Positions 1 to 6,671 are shown, counted from the first letter of the stretch. The stretch: 8,078 nt of DNA from an uncultured Anaerolineaceae bacterium (GCA_937894825.1 CALCQT010000456.1:1-8078), one strand, 5' to 3'. Numbers and translations are program-made. The notes: a model not told the origin generated them from the sequence alone.

Positions 1-458
1 GCGTTTTCGTCATTGGCCGTCAGGACAATTTTTGCGCGCTCCGGGGGCTCTTCCAATGTCTTCAGCAACGCATTCTCGGCATTTTGATTCGCCTCTTCAA
101 ACCGCAGCACCAAAGCGACCCGCCAGGGAGATTCATAAGGATTCAGATTCAAGCTATGCTGCAGCTCCCGCATGGTGTCAATTTTCAGGATCCCACCCCG
201 CGTCTCCGCCGCTGCCACCAGCAAATCCGGATGCTGCATGGCGGCCACTTGCCGGCAGACCCGGCATACGCCGCAAAACGACCCCGGTTCGGGAGGATTC
301 AGGCAATTCAGCGACTGGATAAAGCGCAGTGCCAGCGTCCGGCGGCCAACCCCGGACGGACCGGTAATCAGATAAGCATGCCGGGTGTCCTGGTTCCGGA
401 TATGATTTTGCAGCAGCCGCACGGCCCACTCATGGCCGATCAGATCCCAATTTTCCAT
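1..458 (-). CDS. holB: DNA polymerase III subunit delta-prime, 5' part (partial, runs off left edge)
   Basis: Clamp-loader subunit that helps load the sliding clamp during replication, acting in the cytoplasm with DnaX and delta. I translated 152 codons from the ATG at 458 down to the window edge without a stop. The AAA+ N-terminal part is visible: start MENWDLIGHEWAV; a P-loop-like GPSGVGRRT (residues 33-41) in which the usual Lys-Thr/Ser is replaced by Arg-Arg; a four-cysteine zinc module (C52, C62, C65, C68); a Walker-B-like strand (about 113-122) lacking the usual Asp; and the clamp-loader hallmark NALLKTLEEPP (129-139). Degenerate nucleotide-binding motifs fit delta-prime, which in E. 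coli is not an ATPase, better than DnaX. The start lies 3 bp after the secA stop and in the same frame. No good Shine-Dalgarno is seen, so translational coupling to secA is likely. The C-terminal collar domain is outside the window. Confidence 0.88.
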   Translation of the reverse strand, partial: MENWDLIGHEWAVRLLQNHIRNQDTRHAYLITGPSGVGRRTLALRFIQSLNCLNPPEPGSFCGVCRVCRQVAAMQHPDLLVAAAETRGGILKIDTMRELQHSLNLNPYESPWRVALVLRFEEANQNAENALLKTLEEPPERAKIVLTANDEN

Positions 459-461
459 CCG

Positions 462-3400
462 TCAGCGCTTCTTTCGCTTCGTGTTCCCCCGGGAAGGGCG
501 CGGACCCGTGGCAGCATTTGGCGCGGATTGTTGCGCTGGCTGCGGTTCAGATGCCGCAGCGACAGGCGCGGCCTCGTCCGCGGCGGCAGGTTTTTCTTCC
601 GGCTGAATGGTCGCACGATCCGAAATGGACAACAGCGACAATTGCGGCAGCGCAATGAACATCCGTTCCACAACATGCTGCCGAATATCGGAGAGTAATT
701 GTGTAAATAATTCGGCGGCTTTGGTTTTGTAGACCACCAGCGGATTGCGTTGCGCATAGCTTTCCATGCTGATCGAAACCCGCAAGCCTTCGATCTGAGT
801 CAAATAATCGACCCACTGTCCGGTAATGCTGCGTAACAGCACCTGGCGGTCGACTTCATTTTGGATCCGTTTTCCAAGCACCGGACGAATCTTCTCAACC
901 GTATCTTCGGGAATATCCTGCGGAAGAAGCGTCTTGATATCGTCATAATCCGTCTCCCCAAGTTCCTGCCGAAGCAACGCCTGGATCTCCGGCTTCAAGT
1001 TCGCCAGGGTCACATTATTCGTGCGAATCCGACTCCAATCAATCCGACCGAAAATGGCGCGCTGACCCTTCAGCGCTTCCATATAATGATCCCAGATCAA
1101 CGTTTTGGTCTCTTCCGGCTCAAGCGCTTCAAGAAGCGATCCGCAGTAATAGATAAAATTCGCGCGGGAATAGGTTTTGGTCGTCTTGCGGTGCGTTTTC
1201 GCGTCAAAAGCAATGCGCTGCCCCTGTCCCATGGTGCGCAGCAATTGGACCCATTCCTTATCCGTCAGTCCATCGCCGCTGTAGTTCTTCAGCGCAGCGT
1301 CCAGATCACTTTGCACCTGCGCCTGTTCACCGAAAAGCCGCTCTGCCCGCTGTTGATAGGTCGCTTCAACCGCGTCTAAAATCCTATCCTCCGCGGTCTC
1401 CCAATCGCCGGTTTCAATCGGCCCTGCCGGGGCCGTAAAGTCCCCGCTGAGCCGGTTACCGATCACCAAATTGAGCCGCTGCAGATACAGCCCAAACAGG
1501 GCCTGCGTAAGCTGATCGCGCAGCTCATCCAGCACCGCCTCATCGCCTTCCGTCAGCGCCCGTTGTTTGTCCGGTGGCAGCTTAAAGACAACTTTTGCAT
1601 AATTTCCGGCTTCGGTCAGCAATTCCTGAGGTCGGATCGGTTCCTGAATCTGATTCAGCTCTTCGGATTCCTGCCGGGTCTTCAGCCGATCCTGCAGCGA
1701 ATCAGCAAACAGGTCAAAATTCGTCATTCGTTCCAATAATTGCGTATCATATCCGGCGCGGGAGTTTTCAATCAGCGTCTCCATCAGCGCCAGACCATTT
1801 TTGCTCTCGATCTCAAAAGCCTCTTTGCCAAAATCCAACAAGCCATCCCGCAATTCCTCAGCGGAGGGATTCTCACCGATTTCACGCCGGAGTGAACGGA
1901 TAATCATTTTTTGTGAAAACGAAGGCAGGAAAACATCCTCCACCTCAATGGCCGGCTGCACACTGTCCAGATAAGCCGCCAGTTTCCACTTCTCCTCATC
2001 TTTGGCTTTCTCAAGCCGCTTTTCCAGATCGGCTTCCAACAACGCCAGCACGTCCTCACTCAGATCCTTCTTGACAAAAGCCTGATCGCGCTGGGCATAA
2101 ATCCGCTTCCTTTGCGTATTCAGCACATCGTCATATTCCAGTGTATGCTTGCGGACGTCAAAGTTGGTGCCTTCCACGCGCTCCTGCGCCTGTTCGATCA
2201 TTCTTGAAAACAGGTTGTTTTCCAGCGGGACATTCTCGTCAATCAGGTTGACGCGTTTCAGCACATTCTCCAATTGCTGACCGCCAAATAAACGGACAAT
2301 TTCATCCTGCAATGAGAGGAAGAAGCGTGATGAACCGGGATCGCCCTGCCGGGCCGCGCGGCCGCGCAGCTGGTTATCAATCCGGCGCGATTCATGCCGC
2401 TCGGAACCGATCACATGCAGCCCGCCCAATGAACGGACCAATTCCATCTGATCAATAAACTGGATATAGCCCTTAACCGCGTCCTCATATAGCCCATATT
2501 CTTCCGGGGAAATCTTTTTGACGGCCTGATAACGCTCGTCCAGGGACATGTTATAGGGATCGATCCCGCTGCGAGTCAGGACACGATTGGTATCGCGCAG
2601 CACATCCTCATCCAGCTCACCGCCGAGTTTGATATCGACGCCACGACCGGCCATGTTCGTCGCAATCGTGACCGCGCCGAAAGCACCCGCATGCGCGATG
2701 ATCATACCTTCCTCGTCATGCTTGCGCGCGTTCAGCACCTGCGGCGTGATACCGGCGCTCACCACTTCCAAAAAGCGCGTCAGATCGGCTTCGCTCAGAT
2801 TAAACTCGCGCAGCAGAAACGGGTGATTGACCGCCTCTTCAAGGTTCAACGTGATGTTGAGTTGCCGTGCCAGCGGGCGCAGGTCGCCGGCATTGATCTC
2901 CGTGACCGGCTTATTAAATGGAATGAATTCCTTGATGGGAGACTCAAGCTCAGCAATGCCGTTCTGATCCATCCAGGCCCGGCGCATCGTCAGAAGCTGA
3001 ACCAACCGGCGCAGCGGGTCCTGTTTCAGCCGGCTCGCCAAATATTCCGAGTGTTCGACCGATGCGGTACCGATCAGCTGCGGCCGCCCGAGAACATGGT
3101 TGCGCAAAATTTCGACCGTGATGGAACGGAATTTGGCTTCTTCGCTTTGATAGATCACATCCGGGTAGTCCTTCCGTTTATAAAAAAGCGGCTGGCCCTG
3201 ATTTTTCGCGTCGGCGTAATAGGTGTATTTATAGCCAAATTCGTCTTTGGCCTCTTTTTCAACCAGATAACTGTCTTTCAGGTGGGCGGTGTATTCCAGG
3301 TTGGTGGGAATCGGAATCACATCCAGCAGATAGATTTTATAGAACTCTTCCTTTTCCGTCAGCGCCGTCCCGGTCATACCCGCGATTTTTTCATACATGC

Positions 3401-4583
3401 GGTAGTAATTCTGCAGCGTGATGGTAGCATAGGTCACATTTTCCGGCTCGACCTTCACGCCCTCTTTGGCCTCGATGGCCTGATGGAGGCCGTTGGACCA
3501 GCGCCGACCGGGCATCAGCCGTCCGGTGAAACTGTCGATAATGACGACTTTATTGGACTGGACCAGATATTCTTTGTTTCGTTTGTACAGATATTCCGCC
3601 CGCAAGGCCTGATTCAGGTAACCCATCATGCGCTCCTGCTCAATGGTCACCTCTTCCGGACGATTGGGATCACGCAGCGCCATCCCGAGCAGTTCTTCGA
3701 CATGATCCATGCCGTTATCGGTCAGGTAGACATTATGATCTTTTTCGCTGACTTCATATTCCTCCGGCGCCAATTGTTTTACAACTTTGGCCATGCGGTA
3801 ATATTCGTCTACATTATCCGATGCCGGCCCGGAGATGATCAAAGGGGTCCGCGCTTCGTCAATCAGGACGTTGTCCACCTCATCCACAATGCAAAAAACA
3901 TGGCCGCGCTGGACGCGCTCGTCCAGGTTCATCGTCATGTTATCGCGCAGATAATCGAAACCAAATTCACTGTTGGTACCGTAAGTAATATCGGCGTCAT
4001 AGGCCTCTTTGCGCGGGACCAGCCGCAGTTGATTCTGGTCTTCGCGCGGTGAATTGATGCTGAAATCGACCAGAAACGCTTTTTTGCCATTATCGGTGCG
4101 GGCCGCCATCTGCAGCACACCAATGCTCAGCCCCAGCATCTGATAGACCGGCGCCATCCAACGGGCGTCACGCCGCGCCAGATAATCGTTGACTGTCACC
4201 AGATGCACGCCCCGTCCGGTCAGCGCGTTTAGATAGACCGGCAATGTCCCGACCAGCGTCTTGCCTTCGCCGGTGCGCATCTCGGCAATGTTGCCCTTGT
4301 GCAGCGCCATACCGCCGATCAACTGAACGTCATAATGGCGCATCCCGAGCACCCGCTTACTGGCCTCACGGACCGCCGCAAAAGCTTCCGGAAGCAGGTC
4401 ATCCAATGTTTCGCCCGCAGCCAGCCGCTGCCTGAACGCCACCGTTTTATTTCGCAATTCATCATCGGTAAGTTTCTCGAACGAAGCTTCCAGCCGGTTA
4501 ATCGGCTCGATTTGTTTGGTATATTCGTTAAGCAGGTTTTGAATCGGATCCAAACCGAATGCCATTTTTACTTTTTTAAACAT
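462..4583 (-). CDS. secA: Preprotein translocase ATPase SecA, unusually long (1373 aa)
   Basis: ATP-driven motor that pushes unfolded preproteins through the SecYEG channel; cytoplasmic and peripheral membrane. Seen: N-terminal MFKKVKMAFG; NBD1 with Q motif (about 81-91), Walker A MRTGEGKT (102-109) and DEVD box (234-237) followed by LIDEARTPLIISG; preprotein cross-linking region (about 217-360); GMTGTA (402-407); NBD2 with ATNMAGRGVDI (641-651) and QLRGRAARQGDPGSS (738-752); first scaffold part (about 785-835, with FDVRKHTLEYDDV); second part (about 1240-1310) with W1257 and Y1276 matching E. coli W775 and fingertip Y794. The ATG at 4583 is chosen because GGAG lies 5 nt upstream; the frame stays open to a GTG at 4652, which has no SD. 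E. coli SecA is 901 aa. The excess here sits in insertions near residues 158-188, 431-470, 521-608, 656-712 and 840-1235. The C terminus is Ala/Pro-rich then basic (TKRKKR) and lacks the zinc-binding CxCxSG tail. Followed directly by holB. Confidence 0.97.
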   Translation of the reverse strand: MFKKVKMAFGLDPIQNLLNEYTKQIEPINRLEASFEKLTDDELRNKTVAFRQRLAAGETLDDLLPEAFAAVREASKRVLGMRHYDVQLIGGMALHKGNIAEMRTGEGKTLVGTLPVYLNALTGRGVHLVTVNDYLARRDARWMAPVYQMLGLSIGVLQMAARTDNGKKAFLVDFSINSPREDQNQLRLVPRKEAYDADITYGTNSEFGFDYLRDNMTMNLDERVQRGHVFCIVDEVDNVLIDEARTPLIISGPASDNVDEYYRMAKVVKQLAPEEYEVSEKDHNVYLTDNGMDHVEELLGMALRDPNRPEEVTIEQERMMGYLNQALRAEYLYKRNKEYLVQSNKVVIIDSFTGRLMPGRRWSNGLHQAIEAKEGVKVEPENVTYATITLQNYYRMYEKIAGMTGTALTEKEEFYKIYLLDVIPIPTNLEYTAHLKDSYLVEKEAKDEFGYKYTYYADAKNQGQPLFYKRKDYPDVIYQSEEAKFRSITVEILRNHVLGRPQLIGTASVEHSEYLASRLKQDPLRRLVQLLTMRRAWMDQNGIAELESPIKEFIPFNKPVTEINAGDLRPLARQLNITLNLEEAVNHPFLLREFNLSEADLTRFLEVVSAGITPQVLNARKHDEEGMIIAHAGAFGAVTIATNMAGRGVDIKLGGELDEDVLRDTNRVLTRSGIDPYNMSLDERYQAVKKISPEEYGLYEDAVKGYIQFIDQMELVRSLGGLHVIGSERHESRRIDNQLRGRAARQGDPGSSRFFLSLQDEIVRLFGGQQLENVLKRVNLIDENVPLENNLFSRMIEQAQERVEGTNFDVRKHTLEYDDVLNTQRKRIYAQRDQAFVKKDLSEDVLALLEADLEKRLEKAKDEEKWKLAAYLDSVQPAIEVEDVFLPSFSQKMIIRSLRREIGENPSAEELRDGLLDFGKEAFEIESKNGLALMETLIENSRAGYDTQLLERMTNFDLFADSLQDRLKTRQESEELNQIQEPIRPQELLTEAGNYAKVVFKLPPDKQRALTEGDEAVLDELRDQLTQALFGLYLQRLNLVIGNRLSGDFTAPAGPIETGDWETAEDRILDAVEATYQQRAERLFGEQAQVQSDLDAALKNYSGDGLTDKEWVQLLRTMGQGQRIAFDAKTHRKTTKTYSRANFIYYCGSLLEALEPEETKTLIWDHYMEALKGQRAIFGRIDWSRIRTNNVTLANLKPEIQALLRQELGETDYDDIKTLLPQDIPEDTVEKIRPVLGKRIQNEVDRQVLLRSITGQWVDYLTQIEGLRVSISMESYAQRNPLVVYKTKAAELFTQLLSDIRQHVVERMFIALPQLSLLSISDRATIQPEEKPAAADEAAPVAAASEPQPAQQSAPNAATGPRPSRGNTKRKKR

Positions 4584-4587
4584 TAAC

Positions 4588-4591
4588 GCTC
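4588..4591 (-). promoter_or_regulatory. Ribosome binding site deciding the secA start
   Basis: On the minus strand the bases before the ATG at 4583 read TTTGGAGCGTTAATG, placing a GGAG Shine-Dalgarno core about 5 nt from the start codon. The in-frame GTG at 4652 has no such signal. This is why the shorter, 1373-residue SecA is preferred over the 1396-residue reading. Confidence 0.75.
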
Positions 4592-4609
4592 CAAAGACTG
4601 TCAGTTTGC

Positions 4610-4652
4610 CTGCGTTTGCTTCGCAGATCTCGCGGCAGGTGTGATTCCACAC
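4610..4652 (-). repeat. Two short inverted repeats in the secA leader
   Basis: GTGTG-ATTC-CACAC (4639-4652) and CTGCG-TTTGCTT-CGCAG (4610-4626) are both perfect 5-bp inverted repeats lying 27 to 70 nt upstream of the secA start. They could form small hairpins in the leader RNA, or the first could be a protein-binding site. Stems this short arise easily by chance, so a regulatory role is only a suggestion. Confidence 0.35.
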
Positions 4653-4685
4653 AGCAAAAACCGGCCATCGCCATATTCAGCAATA

Positions 4686-4728
4686 CCGCCTTTTAATATT
4701 ACCACTGGCGGCACCGGGCGGATTAAAA
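4686..4728. repeat. Interleaved inverted repeats in the divergent region
   Basis: CCGCC (4686-4690) pairs with GGCGG (4707-4711), and TTTTAAT (4691-4697) pairs with ATTAAAA (4722-4728). The two pairs interleave, so both cannot form together as one simple hairpin. The right arm of the second pair overlaps the putative -10 element of the secA promoter candidate. It may be an operator or may be chance. Confidence 0.3.
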
Positions 4729-4753
4729 TAGGGCAACCGCGCACAGCTACCAA
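4725..4753 (-). promoter_or_regulatory. Candidate sigma-70 promoter for secA-holB (weak)
   Basis: On the minus strand, TTGGTA (4753-4748; 4 of 6 to TTGACA) and TATTTT (4730-4725; 4 of 6 to TATAAT) are separated by exactly 17 bp. Transcription would start near 4718 and give a secA leader of about 135 nt that includes three small hairpins. The match is modest and other placements cannot be excluded. Confidence 0.3.
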
Positions 4754-4782
4754 TCCAACAGGTTAAGAGTATCCGTACCATG

Positions 4783-4788
4783 TATAAT
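4783..4788 (+). promoter_or_regulatory. TATAAT box just upstream of the GT-C gene
   Basis: A perfect TATAAT lies 22 bp before the ATG at 4811. No good -35 is seen at 16-18 bp spacing (GGTTAA is the nearest). If used, transcription would begin around 4795, inside the purine-rich AGGAAGGG (4791-4798) that would otherwise serve as ribosome binding site. So either the transcript has a very short leader or this box is not the real promoter. Confidence 0.3.
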
Positions 4789-4810
4789 TCAGGAAGGGAA
4801 ACCTGCTGTC

Positions 4811-6397
4811 ATGTCAACGAAACGCTCGCAAAAACGCTCGCAATTCTTTTTCCTCGTCGCCCTATTCCTGCTCTGTCTGATCGCAGCCTTTCTATTCTGG
4901 TACACCACGCCTTACGGCCTCGGCCTGACCAACGATTCGGCAGCCTATCTGGGCGGTGCGCGCAGCCTGTCCGCCGGGCTTGGCTATGCCCGAATCTCGG
5001 GCGATAAATTGCCGCGTCTGATCACCCATTTCCCGCCGGTTTATTCCTTGTTAATTTCCGGACTTTCTCAAATTGCCCGTGTCGATGTCTTCAAAGCAGC
5101 CTGGCTGATCAATTTCTTCTGTTATGTTCTGAACCTGCTGCTCTTTGCCGGTCTGCTGCGCCTGTTGACCGGACGGAATGCAGCCGCGATTTTGGGCGGA
5201 GTCTGTTATTTCTGTGCCGGACCGGTACTGCAGAGCCATATCTACGGACTCAGTGAAGCGGTTTTTCTGACTTTCTTTCTGCTCTCGCTCATTTTGATCC
5301 TGACAAACACTCAAATTGAGCGAGCCGGCCTGCGCTGGTTCCTGACCGGTCTGTTCATCGGCATTTTGACGCTGACCCGTTTCATCGGCGGCGCGACATT
5401 GCTGGTTGCGCTGGCATTCATTCTCTATGTTTATCCGCGCGGAAGGCAACAGCGGAATGCGCTTTTCGCGATGCTTGCCGGCACCGGGATCCCGCTTGCC
5501 TTGTGGATCCTGCGCAACCGCCTGGCCGGAGAAAACGCCGTCAACCGCACCCTGTCATGGCATTGGCCCGCTCAGGACAAAATTACGGAAGGATTCCTGA
5601 ATTTTTGGGGATTTTTCCTGCCGGAATTTGGCGGCCTGGTTGAAAAACTGCTGCCGCTCTGGACCGCGCTGTTTCTGCTGATTCTTTCCGCCGGAGTTGT
5701 CTGGATCCTGCAGGCTTTTTTCCGCCGCTTCCATAAAGAAACAAAATCGATACCCGACGGACTATTTTTAATTGCACTCCAGGCACTGGCTTATTTCCTT
5801 TCCGTTGTGTTCGTCGTTGTCTGCATTGACGGCTCGACACTTTTCGACAACCGGATTTTCATGCCGCTTTATGTTTCGCTGACGGCCGTCCTGCTGACCG
5901 GCATATTTTCTCTGGGCTGGACAGTCGGCAAAGTCGGCAAAAGGTCCAAAATTCGCGCCGTTCTGACAGGATTCGTGTTGCTTTTTGCGCTGGTACTTTT
6001 TGAGGACACTTTTGATCTGATCCGCACCTGGCATCGGGACGGGCAGGGATTCGCCGGAGAAAGTTGGCGCGAATCCGAGACCCGGCATGCGGCGGAAGCG
6101 CTTCCGGACGAGGCGATCTTGTTCAGCAACCGGCAGACCTTCCTCTGGCTGATGAATGACCAGCCCTCTTATATCCTCCCGCCGATGTTTAACGCGGCCA
6201 ACCAAAACGAGCGGGATTCATTCACCGCTGAAAAGGACTGGATGACACAGGAAACACTGAAAGGAAAAGCTTATGTTATCATCTTTAACTATCAGGAGAT
6301 GATGGTTGACACGGGAGACCGTGCCTGGTTGGAATTGCTTTTGGATGACTTGCCGCTTTATGGAACTTATACCGATGGGGTTATTTTTGGCCAATAA
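4811..6397 (+). CDS. GT-C family (PMT/ArnT-like) integral membrane glycosyltransferase, putative
   Basis: A 528-aa polytopic membrane protein that probably transfers a sugar from a polyprenyl-phosphate donor to an acceptor outside the cytoplasmic membrane; donor and acceptor are unknown. Seen: a basic N terminus, then hydrophobic segments at about 11-31, 95-118, 123-140, 148-166, 175-207, 217-233, 282-303, 317-338, 350-372 and 382-398. The first external loop begins after segment 1 with NDSAAYLGGARSLSAGLGY (41-59), resembling the acidic-residue loop of GT-C enzymes, followed by THFPPVYSLL (72-81). The C-terminal 130 residues are soluble, with FSNRQTFLWLMND near 438-450. ATG 4811 is preferred, with AGGAAGGG 12 nt upstream (a long spacing). 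It stands alone, divergent from secA, with no other sugar gene in the window. It could also be a GT-C-fold protein without transferase activity. Confidence 0.7.
   Translation: MSTKRSQKRSQFFFLVALFLLCLIAAFLFWYTTPYGLGLTNDSAAYLGGARSLSAGLGYARISGDKLPRLITHFPPVYSLLISGLSQIARVDVFKAAWLINFFCYVLNLLLFAGLLRLLTGRNAAAILGGVCYFCAGPVLQSHIYGLSEAVFLTFFLLSLILILTNTQIERAGLRWFLTGLFIGILTLTRFIGGATLLVALAFILYVYPRGRQQRNALFAMLAGTGIPLALWILRNRLAGENAVNRTLSWHWPAQDKITEGFLNFWGFFLPEFGGLVEKLLPLWTALFLLILSAGVVWILQAFFRRFHKETKSIPDGLFLIALQALAYFLSVVFVVVCIDGSTLFDNRIFMPLYVSLTAVLLTGIFSLGWTVGKVGKRSKIRAVLTGFVLLFALVLFEDTFDLIRTWHRDGQGFAGESWRESETRHAAEALPDEAILFSNRQTFLWLMNDQPSYILPPMFNAANQNERDSFTAEKDWMTQETLKGKAYVIIFNYQEMMVDTGDRAWLELLLDDLPLYGTYTDGVIFGQ
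4820..4843 (+). repeat. Perfect 12-bp in-frame tandem duplication
   Basis: AAACGCTCGCAA occurs twice head to tail and encodes KRSQ-KRSQ at residues 4-11 of the membrane protein. It lies in the cytoplasmic basic segment before the first membrane helix, so it roughly doubles the positive charge there. Identity at the DNA level suggests a recent slippage duplication. Confidence 0.9.
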
Positions 6398-6487
6398 GTC
6401 GGAAAATGTAAAAAAATGGTATGAAATTGGATTTTTTAACCATAAAATGTAATAATCGGATCGTATTCGAAAACCAACTGGTTAGAA

Positions 6488-6516
6488 TTGATAATTGAGT
6501 GAAAAAATTATACTAT
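6488..6516 (+). promoter_or_regulatory. Possible second, upstream promoter for the S1 gene
   Basis: TTGATA (5 of 6 to TTGACA) is followed after 17 bp by TACTAT (4 of 6 to TATAAT). In such AT-rich sequence a match of this quality may be chance. The promoter at 6605-6633 is much better. Confidence 0.25.
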
Positions 6517-6604
6517 TGTCTTTTATCAACGAATGCAAAAATGGTGGTTCAAAACACAAACAATTCTCATTTTTGTTTCGGATCACGGATGCAAAATATT
6601 TAGC

Positions 6605-6633
6605 TTGTCAACAAGTTGAAAGACACTTATAAT
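6605..6633 (+). promoter_or_regulatory. Strong sigma-70-type promoter for the S1 gene
   Basis: TTGTCA (6605-6610; 5 of 6 to the -35 consensus) and TATAAT (6628-6633; perfect -10) are separated by 17 bp. The start point would fall near 6640, leaving a leader of about 32 nt before the ATG at 6672. The -35 lies in the inverted repeat CTTGT-CA-ACAAG (6604-6615), and the -10 forms half of TATAAT-G-ATTATA (6628-6640). The high match fits a highly expressed ribosomal gene. The symmetry around the elements could also serve a DNA-binding protein. Confidence 0.75.
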
Positions 6634-6671
6634 GATTATATCCTTTCTTGTTGGAGAAAAAGAACAAAATT

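Larger units (their letters stand above)
4584..4810. other. Divergent intergenic region between secA and the GT-C gene
   Basis: These 227 bp separate the divergent starts of secA (minus) and the membrane glycosyltransferase (plus), so they must carry the promoter(s) for both unless one is internal elsewhere. Seen: inverted repeats CTGCG/CGCAG (4610-4626), GTGTG/CACAC (4639-4652), CCGCC/GGCGG (4686-4711) and TTTTAAT/ATTAAAA (4691-4728); a weak minus-strand promoter candidate; and a perfect TATAAT close to the plus-strand start. I see no other credible gene. A 75-aa reading starting at 4780 overlaps the GT-C gene out of frame and was rejected. Confidence 0.7.
6398..6671. other. AT-rich intergenic region upstream of the S1 gene
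   Basis: About 270 bp, clearly richer in A and T by eye than the genes on either side. It has no credible ORF and no strong hairpin-plus-T-tract terminator for the upstream gene. It holds the strong promoter at 6605-6633 and perhaps a second one further upstream (TTGATA at 6488-6493 with TACTAT at 6511-6516, 17-bp spacer). A loose direct repeat, ACGAATGCAAAA / ACGGATGCAAAA, occurs near 6529-6540 and 6585-6596. Otherwise nothing recognisable. Confidence 0.7.

Noticed and set aside
84..698. 204-codon plus-strand frame across the secA/holB junction
   Set aside because: It overlaps two well-supported genes on the other strand. It is low complexity, rich in Arg, Pro and Gln, as expected of a shadow frame.
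2691..4052. 453-codon open frame on the plus strand, antisense to secA
   Set aside because: It lies wholly inside secA, whose motifs are unmistakable on the other strand. The translation has no recognisable domain, and long antisense frames are common in genes with this codon bias.
4584..4652. N-terminal extension of SecA by 23 residues from a GTG at 4652
   Set aside because: No ribosome binding site precedes it, the ATG at 4583 has GGAG at good spacing, and the extension does not resemble SecA N termini.
6415..6446. Inverted repeat ATGGT / ACCAT after the GT-C gene as a terminator
   Set aside because: The stem is only 5 AT-rich base pairs with a long loop and no proper T-tract after the stem, so it would not be a convincing terminator.
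6648..6671. N-terminal extension of the S1 protein from a TTG at 6648
   Set aside because: It has no ribosome site and would place the predicted transcript start only about 8 nt upstream. The GGAG lies inside the extension and fits the ATG at 6672 better, though its spacing is long.
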